In this document: piece by piece, positions 5,562-13,682 of the stretch
Layout: every line of letters begins with the position of its first letter
Numbering within the stretch: position 1 is the stretch's first letter
Position numbers and translations under genes: made by a program
From: Clostridiales bacterium
Lineage (GTDB): Bacteria > Bacillota > Clostridia > Lachnospirales > Lachnospiraceae
Direction: 5' to 3'
NCBI GenBank assembly: GCA_019423795.1
Contig: JAHZAT010000049.1
Location: forward strand, 1 to 32,606
Length of the DNA: 32,606 nucleotides
Notes under the pieces: generated by a model
Seen by the model: only the letters and a program-made list of their open reading frames with translations
The model's database searches: none
What the model was told of the DNA's origin: nothing

Positions 5562-8157
5562 GTTTGAGAATCTTGGCTGTGCTCATTGTGCAGGTAAAAT
5601 GGAAGAAAAAATCGGGAAACTTCCTGATGTTGAAAGTGTAAATCTTTCATTTCCTATGAAAAAAATGTATGTTGAAACTTCTCGTGAAGATCTGCTTCCT
5701 GAGATTCAAAAGATTTGTACGGATATTGAACCGGATGTTATTGTGACGGAAGTTACGAAAAAATCATCTAAACGGAGAAAACATGTGGAAGAAGATTCTC
5801 ATGAAAGTCATGAACATCATCACCATCACGATGAACACTGTGACTGTGGATGTGATCACAACCATAATGAACATGAGCACCTCGAACATCATCACCATCA
5901 TGATGATCACTGCGACTGCGGGGGTGAACACGATCACAAAGAACATGAACACCACAAACACCATTACCATCATGACGACCACTGCGATTGTGGCTGCTGT
6001 GATGATGACGATGACGATGATGAATCAATTGCAGCTGCTGCAAATCGTGAAGGAAATGGTCAGGCAACCGTATTTATTGTCGAGAAATTAGGCTGTGCTC
6101 ATTGTGCAGGTAAAATGGAAGAACAGATTTCTCATCTTCCCGGTGTTGAAGCCGTCAATCTGACATTTGCAACAAAGCAGTTACGTGTATGGTCTGATGA
6201 TGCCAAAACATTATTGCCTCAGATTCAAGATATTTGTACTTCCATCGAACCAGATGTCAAAGTCGTTGTCCGTGAAAATACTGTCCGTGCACAAAAAGAA
6301 GCGAAAAAAGCCAAAGAGAATTCTGAAGATAACAGAGAATTCTGGGAACTTGGTGCTGGTATCGTTTTATTTATTGCCGGAAAAGCATTGGAATCTTCCA
6401 AGCCTGTATACAGTATGGTATGTTTTATCCTTGCATATTTAATCTTAGGAATTAAGATCGTATGGACCGCTCTTAAAAATATCTCTAAAGGTCAGGTTTT
6501 TGATGAAAACTTCTTAATGAGTATCGCAACGATCGGTGCTTTCGGCGTCGGAGAATTTGCGGAAGCGGTCGGTGTTATGATGTTTTATCGTATCGGTGAA
6601 TTATTTGAAGAAAAAGCCGTGGAACGAAGCCGTTCCCAGATCATGGATGTCATTGATATGCGACCTGAAGTTGTCAACCTTGTTGATGATCATGGAGATG
6701 TCACTGTAATTGATGCCGAAGAAGCTGAAATTGGAGATATCTTATTAGTACGTCCTGGTGACCGTATTCCATTAGATGGTATCATCACAGATGGGAAAAC
6801 GATGATCGATACTTCTCCTGTTACTGGAGAACCCATTCCTGTTTCTGCCTCTGCCGGAACAGATGTAACTTCTGGATGTTTAAATACTTCTGGTGTTATT
6901 AAGATCAAGGTAGAAAAAGTACTGGAAGAATCTATGGTCACAAGAATCATGGATTCCGTAGAAAATGCAGCCGCAAGCAAACCAAAGATGGATCGTTTTA
7001 TCACACGTTTTTCTCGTGTATATACTCCATTTGTCGTACTTCTTGCCCTTGCAACTGCGATCATTCCTTCTTTAGTGACAGGAAACTGGACGCACTGGAT
7101 ATACACAGCTTTAACTTTCCTTGTAATCAGCTGTCCTTGTGCCCTTGTATTAAGTGTACCTCTTGCATTCTTCTCTGGAATCGGGGCTGGATCTAAGATC
7201 GGTATCTTATTTAAAGGCGGAGCTGCACTTGAAACATTAAAAGATATTACTTCTGTTGTCATGGATAAGACTGGAACGATCACAAAAGGAAACTTCAAAG
7301 TTCAGGATGTGATTCCTCTCGGAAATGCAACCAGATATGAAATATTATCACTTGCTGCTTCCTGCGAAGAATCTTCTACTCATCCAATCGGAAAGAGTAT
7401 CATGGAAGCTGCCAAAGAAGAAAATGTAACTTATAAAACACCTGAAAACGCAAAAGAAATCGCTGGACATGGTTCTGTTATCACAATTGATAACTCAGAA
7501 ATCTTAGCTGGCAATAAAAAATTGATGGCTCAGTATCATGTAACTGGAGACTATCCAGAAACAACTTCTTATGGAACTGAAGTTTTTCTTGCAAAAGATG
7601 GTGTGTTAATTGGTGCGATCGTTATTGCAGATACATTAAAAGACGATGCGAAATCCGCCATTGCTTCCTTAAAAGCACAGAATCTTCACACGGTTATGTT
7701 AACTGGAGATTCCGAAACAACTGCAAACGCGATTGCAAAAGAAACTGGAATTGACGAAGTTTACTCAAGACTTCTTCCTGATGAAAAACTTGCCAAACTT
7801 CAGGAACAGAGAAGCAAACATGGAGCTGTTATGTTTGTTGGTGACGGTATCAACGATGCCCCTGTATTAGCTGGTGCTGATTGCGGTGCTGCCATGGGAA
7901 GCGGTGCTGATGCTGCAATCGAAGCAGCAGATGTTGTATTCATGACCTCAAACGTTGAAGCAATTCCACAGGCAATCTCTATCGGCAAAAAAGCTTGTAA
8001 GATCGCTTGGCAGAATGTTGTATTTGCATTGGCGATCAAGGCATTAGTAATGATCCTTGGACTGCTTGGATTCGCAAATATGTGGATGGCTGTGTTCGCA
8101 GATAGCGGAGTTGCAATGCTATGCGTAATAAACTCTATACGTGCAATGAAATTGTGA
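5545..8157 (+). CDS. cadA: P1B-type Zn/Cd/Pb-exporting ATPase with His/Cys-rich linker
   Basis: A heavy-metal-exporting membrane ATPase of 870 residues. It starts at the ATG at 5545 behind AAGGAGGGG. Two near-identical HMA domains carry GCAHCAGKMEE (residues 12-22 and about 184-194). Between them, residues 86-160 form a linker almost entirely of His, Asp, Glu and Cys, built from a 24-residue unit and ending in an Asp run. The ATPase core follows: TGEP actuator loop, CPC metal-binding motif in the membrane (530-532), DKTGT with phosphorylated Asp574, STHPIGKS, and GDGINDAP (from 766). The last helix DSGVAMLCVINSIRAMKL with its Asp-Gly pair matches the P1B-2 (Zn/Cd/Pb) subgroup rather than copper pumps. 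The final codons TTG-TGA fall inside the left end of repeat copy B. Confidence 0.95.
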   Translation: MKKTYEFENLGCAHCAGKMEEKIGKLPDVESVNLSFPMKKMYVETSREDLLPEIQKICTDIEPDVIVTEVTKKSSKRRKHVEEDSHESHEHHHHHDEHCDCGCDHNHNEHEHLEHHHHHDDHCDCGGEHDHKEHEHHKHHYHHDDHCDCGCCDDDDDDDESIAAAANREGNGQATVFIVEKLGCAHCAGKMEEQISHLPGVEAVNLTFATKQLRVWSDDAKTLLPQIQDICTSIEPDVKVVVRENTVRAQKEAKKAKENSEDNREFWELGAGIVLFIAGKALESSKPVYSMVCFILAYLILGIKIVWTALKNISKGQVFDENFLMSIATIGAFGVGEFAEAVGVMMFYRIGELFEEKAVERSRSQIMDVIDMRPEVVNLVDDHGDVTVIDAEEAEIGDILLVRPGDRIPLDGIITDGKTMIDTSPVTGEPIPVSASAGTDVTSGCLNTSGVIKIKVEKVLEESMVTRIMDSVENAAASKPKMDRFITRFSRVYTPFVVLLALATAIIPSLVTGNWTHWIYTALTFLVISCPCALVLSVPLAFFSGIGAGSKIGILFKGGAALETLKDITSVVMDKTGTITKGNFKVQDVIPLGNATRYEILSLAASCEESSTHPIGKSIMEAAKEENVTYKTPENAKEIAGHGSVITIDNSEILAGNKKLMAQYHVTGDYPETTSYGTEVFLAKDGVLIGAIVIADTLKDDAKSAIASLKAQNLHTVMLTGDSETTANAIAKETGIDEVYSRLLPDEKLAKLQEQRSKHGAVMFVGDGINDAPVLAGADCGAAMGSGADAAIEAADVVFMTSNVEAIPQAISIGKKACKIAWQNVVFALAIKALVMILGLLGFANMWMAVFADSGVAMLCVINSIRAMKL
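5812..6000 (+). repeat. 72-bp tandem repeat coding for the metal-binding linker
   Basis: Units start at 5812, 5884 and 5956, a period of 72 bp or 24 codons, giving about 2.6 copies in frame within the ATPase gene. Each unit encodes HHHHHDxHCDCG followed by a stretch of alternating His, Glu, Asp and Asn. Many differences between units are at third codon positions or swap similar metal-binding residues, which suggests selection on the protein after duplication. Confidence 0.9.
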
Positions 8158-8187
8158 TTGTAGTTTGAAGACGGAAATTATTGGTGG

Positions 8188-8340
8188 AATATTATAAAAA
8201 GAGATCATGTGTCTGCAACCCACTCGCGTTCGGACTCCCACGTAGCTGTACTAAGCTCCTGAATGGTCTAACGACCATCCACTCGCTAAGTGCAGACGTG
8301 TCCGTACGGTTGCTGACACATGATCTCTTTTTATAATATT
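8188..8340. terminator. Hairpin 1 of repeat B, with an enlarged loop
   Basis: A perfect 26-bp inverted repeat (8188-8213 and 8315-8340), equivalent to 2990-3053. One stem pair differs from copy A on both arms (A-T in A, G-C in B), so pairing is preserved. The loop is 101 bases instead of 14. The T-rich right arm and A-rich left arm could terminate transcription from either side, though the big loop may weaken this. Confidence 0.65.
8214..8297. mobile_element. 84-bp insert flanked by GTGTC direct repeats
   Basis: Copy A reads ATCAT-GTGTC-CGTACGG without interruption. Copy B has GTGTC at 8209-8213, then 84 bp, then GTGTC again at 8298-8302 followed by CGTACGG. This is the pattern of an insertion with a 5-bp target duplication. 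The insert has GTCTGCA/TGCAGAC pairing at its borders (8211-8217 with 8291-8297), a direct repeat CCACTCGC near each end, and an internal hairpin ATGGTC-TAAC-GACCAT (8263-8278). It is too short to code for a transposase, so it would be non-autonomous. Loss from copy A by precise deletion is the alternative. Confidence 0.5.
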
Positions 8341-8585
8341 CAAATAATTTACGTGATTCAAACCACTACACGGTGTGTATGTTATACGGTATTGGTTGAT
8401 GATTTTTGTATTTATTAACAGAAGGTAACAGGACTTCTACAACACCAATTTGTTGGAATGTTTATGAAGCATAATAACATTACCTTCTGTCTGAAAATTC
8501 ACTATTTTACAATCAATGCTGTCCTCCTTACACATCTACTTAAATTTTCCAATCTTGTGAATTGTCCACTCTATAGGCTTCAGTT

Positions 8586-8813
8586 ATATGATAAAAAATA
8601 AATAAGCAACCGAAAGCGATGCATTGGAATTTTGCCATATTTTGAATAAATTCGCAGCCCAATTGGACGAATGTCTGAGCTTCAAAGACTTTGGTCTTAG
8701 ACAAAACTCCAGAGCGAGTTTTCGTAGGAAATTGGGCGAATCAGCGATTTGTTCAAAATATGAGCAAAATTCCACCGCATCGCTTTCGGTTGCTTATTTA
8801 TTTTTTATCATAT
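8586..8813. other. Hairpin 2 of repeat B: 228-nt covarying long hairpin
   Basis: It has the same length and architecture as 3331-3558. The outer perfect stem is 37 bp (8586-8622 with 8777-8813). Inner stems are 8626-8633 with 8766-8773, 8636-8646 with 8752-8762, 8657-8664 with 8730-8737, and 8667-8671 with 8721-8725. The outer 20 bases of each arm are identical to copy A, but the inner stems have largely different sequences and still pair. Conserved unpaired motifs are TGAGC-TCAAAGA, GCGAGTT and ATCAGCGAT. Confidence 0.85.
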
Positions 8814-8844
8814 ACTCAAAATCTACAGTTGGCCAACACACAAA

Positions 8845-10101
8845 TTAAAACTTTTTAAAATGATCAAGCAGTATCTTCTCTGCTTCTGGATTCCACAATC
8901 CACCATGTCGTTTACAAGATTCATCTAATTCTCCAAAGACTGGATCTTTCTCTGCTAATTTCCCAAAGTCCTCTATTGCTGCCAATGGCAAGTTGATCTG
9001 TGGGTATGTAATCTTCTTTGATCCTGGTATCTTCTTTAAATATAATGTTGTATCGACAATCGCATTGATTCCTCCAATGTGAGTAATCCCAACCGCTGGA
9101 TTGATCTTGCCTGTTGTGATCAAATCTAAGGCTTCGACTAAGTCTGAACGAAGTCCTCCGGAGGAACCGATCAGTTTAGTTTTTAAATAATGACTTCCAT
9201 ATATGTTCATTCCAGCACGGTAATTTTTATCTGCTGTTGATGCATAAATATTCATGCAGCCATCCATTGCCATAATACGATTCCCTATTTCAGCTACACA
9301 TTTGGGTGGTGCATAGACAAACACATCATCGTATCCTTTTTCATTGGTTATTGCCAGTAACACTGGAACGGAGTCTGTAAACATCGATGGATTGATATAA
9401 TAAAGCTCTATTCCATGCCTGGTTCCTTCCTGCATCGGTATCATTTTCCTTACTTTTTCCAAACGCTCTTGATTCGTATCTGTGATCACGAGTCTTCTTG
9501 GCTTTTTCTTCATTCCAAGGACATAACGGATTGCCATTAGTCCCATGGGACCGGCTCCTCCAAGGATGATGGTATTCCCACCTTCTTTAATTCCAGATAT
9601 ATGATCGTGGGTTCCCTCTTTACTGTGATAGTTTGAATGAAAACTTCCCACTATACTATATAAAGCCTGAGCCTGTGCAAGTTCATAGAATGAATCTGCT
9701 TCATATTGCAACAAACATCCTTTCTCAATTACATCTGCTGGTATGATACAGTATGTTGCTGCACCTCCAAAATAAGGGTAAGAATATCCTGGTGATTCGA
9801 TCTGGTGAGGAATCTCTGGTACTAATACAAATTGTTTTCCTTCCTGATAATCCTCTTTCCATCTTGTTCCGACTTTTGCTATCGTTCCAGAAAATTCATG
9901 TCCGATCAGTACAGGATTCTTTTTAATATTCTTTGGTACTCTTAAATGTCTCTGTGCCAATGTGATCTCTTTTAAAGTTGACACTGCAATTCCGTTACAT
10001 TCTATCTTCAAGAGAATCTCATCTTCAGCTATCTCAGGGATCTCAAATTCTTCCAGACGTATATCTTTGACTCCATAAAGTCTGACTCCTTTAACTTTCA
10101 T
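8845..10101 (-). CDS. Zinc-type medium-chain dehydrogenase, L-sorbose-1-phosphate reductase (SorE)-like
   Basis: A 418-residue medium-chain dehydrogenase. The N-terminus KAVRLYG-type (MKVKGVRLYGVKDIRLEEFE), GHEFSG at about residue 88, PGYSYPYFGGAATYCIIP and the NAD(P)-binding GGAGPMGLMAIRYV (about 190) resemble my memory of the SorE subfamily, which reduces L-sorbose 1-phosphate to glucitol 6-phosphate. One oddity: where the family has a catalytic-zinc cysteine in the GICGS-like turn, this protein reads CNGIAVST, with Ala in the expected place, so zinc binding or activity may differ. Its ATG follows GGGGG, and a promoter lies at 10164-10192. It stands alone between repeat B and the YibE gene, with no sugar transporter next to it, so the substrate is uncertain. 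Confidence 0.75.
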   Translation of the reverse strand: MKVKGVRLYGVKDIRLEEFEIPEIAEDEILLKIECNGIAVSTLKEITLAQRHLRVPKNIKKNPVLIGHEFSGTIAKVGTRWKEDYQEGKQFVLVPEIPHQIESPGYSYPYFGGAATYCIIPADVIEKGCLLQYEADSFYELAQAQALYSIVGSFHSNYHSKEGTHDHISGIKEGGNTIILGGAGPMGLMAIRYVLGMKKKPRRLVITDTNQERLEKVRKMIPMQEGTRHGIELYYINPSMFTDSVPVLLAITNEKGYDDVFVYAPPKCVAEIGNRIMAMDGCMNIYASTADKNYRAGMNIYGSHYLKTKLIGSSGGLRSDLVEALDLITTGKINPAVGITHIGGINAIVDTTLYLKKIPGSKKITYPQINLPLAAIEDFGKLAEKDPVFGELDESCKRHGGLWNPEAEKILLDHFKKF

Positions 10102-10163
10102 AACCTTCGCCCCCTAAACTTAGTCAAATATTTATGTCTTGTTAAATTTAATTAATCTTTTTC

Positions 10164-10192
10164 ATTATAACATATTCTCAAACTTCTGTCTG
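10164..10192 (-). promoter_or_regulatory. Promoter of the SorE-like dehydrogenase gene
   Basis: On the minus strand CAGACA (10192-10187), a 17-bp spacer and a perfect TATAAT (10169-10164) lie about 65 bases upstream of the ATG. Confidence 0.7.
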
Positions 10193-10231
10193 CGAATTCA
10201 TAAAGATCTGAATTGTTATGGAATCTTTTCT

Positions 10232-11344
10232 TTATTTTTGATTTTTACTATATAAAAATGCTGCGATCCAGGAGGTCACTGGAACTGCCATGATAACTCC
10301 GAGACTTGATGATAATCCCTGCATGATCTCAATCCCTACGGAGTACATATTGATTACCTGTTGATATTCGTAATTGTATGCAAAGATAAATACTAATGTG
10401 TTGATCGATCCACCCGTAAATGCAAGAATCAGTGTATTTGTCATTGTTCCCATCATATCTCTTCCGACATTCATTCCTGATTGAAACAGTTCTTTTAACA
10501 TCATCTGTGGATTTTGTTCTTTTAATTCATTGAGTGTAGAGGCGATTGACATTCCAACGTCCATGACTGCACCTAATGATGCGATCAAGATTCCTGCAAA
10601 TAACAATTCACCAATTTTTATATCTGTCATTTCTCCGACATAGACCAGATTCTCTATATCAGACACATTATATCCGGTGATCGATGTAACTTGTCCAAAG
10701 ATCAATGCAAATGCTCCAGAAAATACCACACCTATGATCGTTCCAAGCATCGCGGCTACTGATTTCTTCGTAATTCCATCAACCATACACATCGTCACAA
10801 CTGTTGTAAATGCGACCACTAATACAGCCGCCAGTATCGGAGATATTCCTTTGTAGATCATCGGAAGAAAAATAAAAAAGATACAAAGCATTGTAAATAC
10901 CAAGCTTAATATTGATGAAATTCCTTTTCTTCCACCGACTGCAACCACGATTGCTACAAACACTGCTGCCATCAGCCATACCATAGGTCCTCTGTTTACA
11001 CTATATACAGACGCCAGCAACTCTCCTTTCGATTCATTAATGATCGCTATGACTTTCATTCCTTTTTTACATTTTGCACCAAATAAATAACTTTGAGAGC
11101 TTGTTGCCTGTATTATTTTTCCTTTATGATCCCCTGAGAGAAGTTTTAATTCTACGGTTTGTTTTCCACTTCCACTATTTGATAAGTTTCCAGAGATCAC
11201 GTTTGTTACTTCTGCTTTTTCAAAATTTCTTCCATCTGTATCTAGAAGTTTTGTCTTCTCAATTCCAGAAAAAGAAAAAAACAGCAGAAGAAAGAGAATG
11301 CCTGCAATCAGCAGACACACTCCTTTTATCTGTTTTTGTTTCAT
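10232..11344 (-). CDS. YibE/F family membrane protein
   Basis: A 370-residue multi-pass membrane protein of the YibE/F family, whose function is not established. An N-terminal membrane segment (GVCLLIAGILFLLLFFSFSG) is followed by a small extracytoplasmic beta-rich domain, residues about 35-120, then seven or so membrane helices. The family-typical segment GAVMDVGMSIASTLNEL lies at about residues 255-271, followed by GRDMMGTMTNTLILAF. The ATG lies 2 bases after the stop of the metallophosphoesterase gene and has no strong ribosome-binding site of its own, so translation is probably coupled to that gene. This pairing suggests a link between the two products at the cell surface, which is inference from position only. 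Confidence 0.9.
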   Translation of the reverse strand: MKQKQIKGVCLLIAGILFLLLFFSFSGIEKTKLLDTDGRNFEKAEVTNVISGNLSNSGSGKQTVELKLLSGDHKGKIIQATSSQSYLFGAKCKKGMKVIAIINESKGELLASVYSVNRGPMVWLMAAVFVAIVVAVGGRKGISSILSLVFTMLCIFFIFLPMIYKGISPILAAVLVVAFTTVVTMCMVDGITKKSVAAMLGTIIGVVFSGAFALIFGQVTSITGYNVSDIENLVYVGEMTDIKIGELLFAGILIASLGAVMDVGMSIASTLNELKEQNPQMMLKELFQSGMNVGRDMMGTMTNTLILAFTGGSINTLVFIFAYNYEYQQVINMYSVGIEIMQGLSSSLGVIMAVPVTSWIAAFLYSKNQK

Positions 11345-11346
11345 TG

Positions 11347-13515
11347 TTATTTCACAGTCACTTTCAGAACTTTGCTGTAAGAACCGTAGATTTTCTTACC
11401 TTTAACTATTTTGTATGCACGAACCTTTACATAACATTTTTTCTTTGATCTTAATGGCTTGATCGTATAAATCGTTTTTTTTGTATTTCTTGTCTTTGCT
11501 TTTTTTAAGTTCTTGTTTGATGCATATTTAATCTGATATCCAGATACAGATGTTTTTTTAATCTTAACTGTTACTTTCTTTTTACCAGCTTTTAATTTTG
11601 CAGATGCTTTTGCTACTACAACTTTCTTCGCTGCTATTGGTTTCTTTACTGTTGCTGGTTTTGTTGTTGTTACTTTCTTTTCTAATCCTGCTTTTGCATT
11701 TGTCAGAGCTTTTAATGCATTTTCAACTTCATCTTTTGTTGCTTTTTTGTCTGCTGCAACTTCTTTGGCTCCTGTAAGTGCCTGTTCAAAAACTCTGTAG
11801 CTTTCTGTTGTATATGCATCTTTTTGCTTTACAATGCTTTCAGATGCTTTAATTTCTGCATTAAGTGATGTTGCATCCCCTTTGCTCTTTGTGATAGAAA
11901 ATGTTTCATCAATCTTTTCATCATTATCTGTACGATATGTATTGATCGTTAAACTATTTTCTGTTATATCAACAACTGAATATGTTGGGACATCTTCCTG
12001 CCAACGGTGTGCAATATATGTCTGCTGTCTTGGTACCAGATCATAATATTTACTTCCTGAAGAAGAACCTGCCGTCATATAAAGGACACCTTCTGGATTG
12101 ATTACAGAGCTTCCCTGTTTTTTGACAGTCTCAATTGCTTTTTCATCCATGATACTTTTAAGATATATTAAGTATTTCTGATCTTTTTCATCTGTGCTGT
12201 CATTTTTAATATTTCCTGGTGCCACTGTTTTTGTCGTTGGATTTTCACCCGCATCCATATCTTTCTCTAATTCTGCATCAAATTCGTCATCTGTATAATC
12301 ATTCGCTTTTGTTCCACCTAATAACATTTTAGATCTTGAATAAGCATGATCATGACCTGTTAATACAGCATCAATATCATTTTGTTCGAAAATCGGTGTT
12401 AACTGATATCTTAAATTTGTGATCTCTGGCTCATTAGAATGTTCTGCTGATCCATAAATATCCTGATGCAGTGTTACGATTCTCCATTTGCAGTCTTTAT
12501 TCGCTGCAACTGTCTGCTCAATAAACTGTTTATGTTCTGCTACATTTGTATCCTGTGTATTTAACATGATAAATAATGCATTTCCATATTTGAAATAATA
12601 ATCTCCACCGACTACCTTATTACTTCCAAGTTCACTTGCATTTGTTCTGTTAAAATGGTATGTATAGTTTGCATTATCTGCATCATGGTTACCTACTGTC
12701 GTTGCCACTGGAAGTGATTTTAATGCTTCTGGACTTAAATATCCTGTATACTCAATTTCACTTTTTGATGCATCTTTGTTTGGTAACTTTTTCTTTGTTG
12801 TCTGAATCTGGTCACCTGCGGATACAACAAAACTTAACTGATCATCTGTCTTTTCTAATGCTGCGTTTAACGTAGAAGACCAGTTAAATGCATCACTCTT
12901 TACTGCATTTGACTGTGCATCGTAAAATTCTTTCGTATCTTTTCCCTTTAATTCATTTGAAGATCCGATCTGTGGGTCACCTACAAATGCAAATGAGAAA
13001 TTGTTTGTAGATTTTGTCGTGTATTCAGCTGGCTTTGTGTACCCATTTCCATTGTCGTAACTATAATAATATGTTTTGTTTTCTTTTAATCCTGTTGCTG
13101 TTACTTTATTAGAATTATAAGTTTCCCCATTGTTATCCTGTTCATCTTTTACTGCTGTTTGTTCTGCCTCGTACACCTTGGCATTTTTCATATTATGTCC
13201 TTCACCAATGATCAGTTTTGGAACATTTGCATTTGAATGATCATCATTTGTCTGCTTTGGTGTATACCATGCAAAATTCAACTCCGTTGCATTGCTTCCT
13301 GGTGACAATGAAATTTGTGTCCAGTCATTTTTTAAAGTTTCCCATTCTTTCTCCCAACGATTCCACTGTGCCGTTGTTCCCATTGTCTGTGCAATATCTG
13401 CTGCATTTGTCTTGCCATCTGGAGCGGCACTTGCAAATACTGGTGCTACATTTGTTGCAGAAAGTGTCAATGCTAATGCACTGATCATCATTTGTTTTCT
13501 CCAATTAGATCTCAT
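11347..13515 (-). CDS. Secreted purple acid phosphatase-like metallophosphoesterase
   Basis: An exported 722-residue calcineurin-like phosphoesterase. I chose the ATG at 13515 because a perfect AGGAGG precedes it and the protein then opens with a signal peptide (MRSNWRKQMMISALALTLSA, cleavage near FASA). A Fn3-like N-terminal domain typical of purple acid phosphatases (about 40-170) is followed by the metal-site motifs GDPQIG (Asp180), AGDQI, GNHD (about 275-278), LHQDIY and GHDH (about 387-390). A FIVAR-like three-helix module (about 545-610) follows, then a Lys-rich tail with a SGYQIKYA beta repeat (about 640-722) of the sort Lachnospiraceae use on surface proteins. It probably releases phosphate from extracellular phosphomonoesters; the substrate is unknown. 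YibE/F follows immediately. Confidence 0.92.
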   Translation of the reverse strand: MRSNWRKQMMISALALTLSATNVAPVFASAAPDGKTNAADIAQTMGTTAQWNRWEKEWETLKNDWTQISLSPGSNATELNFAWYTPKQTNDDHSNANVPKLIIGEGHNMKNAKVYEAEQTAVKDEQDNNGETYNSNKVTATGLKENKTYYYSYDNGNGYTKPAEYTTKSTNNFSFAFVGDPQIGSSNELKGKDTKEFYDAQSNAVKSDAFNWSSTLNAALEKTDDQLSFVVSAGDQIQTTKKKLPNKDASKSEIEYTGYLSPEALKSLPVATTVGNHDADNANYTYHFNRTNASELGSNKVVGGDYYFKYGNALFIMLNTQDTNVAEHKQFIEQTVAANKDCKWRIVTLHQDIYGSAEHSNEPEITNLRYQLTPIFEQNDIDAVLTGHDHAYSRSKMLLGGTKANDYTDDEFDAELEKDMDAGENPTTKTVAPGNIKNDSTDEKDQKYLIYLKSIMDEKAIETVKKQGSSVINPEGVLYMTAGSSSGSKYYDLVPRQQTYIAHRWQEDVPTYSVVDITENSLTINTYRTDNDEKIDETFSITKSKGDATSLNAEIKASESIVKQKDAYTTESYRVFEQALTGAKEVAADKKATKDEVENALKALTNAKAGLEKKVTTTKPATVKKPIAAKKVVVAKASAKLKAGKKKVTVKIKKTSVSGYQIKYASNKNLKKAKTRNTKKTIYTIKPLRSKKKCYVKVRAYKIVKGKKIYGSYSKVLKVTVK

Positions 13516-13617
13516 ATATACCTCCTGATACCTTTGTCTTTTCATATCTTTCTGACTCTTAAAGGATTCTATCATATATATGTAAATTCTAATTGTATTG
13601 AATTGTAAATAATACGT

Positions 13618-13657
13618 AAAAAGATTCTGAGATATCAATCTATCTCAGAATCTTTTT
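13618..13657 (-). terminator. Terminator downstream of CTP synthase
   Basis: A 17-bp perfect inverted repeat (13618-13634 with 13641-13657) with a 6-base loop, ending in TTTTT on the minus strand. It separates pyrG from the phosphatase gene and should end pyrG transcription. Confidence 0.85.
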
Positions 13658-13682
13658 GATGATGTTATATTAACTTTTTGTG

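Larger units (their letters stand above)
8152..8845. repeat. Intergenic structured repeat element, copy B
   Basis: The second copy of the element at 2953-3590, again between convergent genes, here the ATPase and the SorE-like dehydrogenase. It starts at the same TTGTGATT sequence, whose TTG-TGA is the end of the ATPase gene, and ends with CTCAAAATCTACAG and GTTGGCCAAC (to 8837). It is longer than copy A, mainly because of an 84-bp insert in the loop of hairpin 1. The spacer (about 8385-8560) is poorly conserved except at its ends. A pairing of ACCTTCTG-type ends (GAAGGTAA near 8422 with TTACCTTCTG near 8494) adds a local hairpin not seen in A. No protein gene is supported in this 690-bp gap. 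Confidence 0.85.

Noticed and set aside
6690..7298. A 202-codon minus-strand open frame opposite the P-type ATPase
   Set aside because: It is a shadow of the ATPase core, which has all catalytic motifs on the plus strand.
8437..8535. A 32-codon minus-strand frame starting MCKEDSID in the spacer of repeat B
   Set aside because: The GGAGG lies after the ATG rather than before it, and copy A does not keep the frame or the start.
8584..8848. Two open frames on opposite strands over hairpin 2 of copy B with nearly the same start and end sequences
   Set aside because: They are the two readings of one inverted repeat, and copy A has no equivalent protein. The conservation is in base pairing, not codons.
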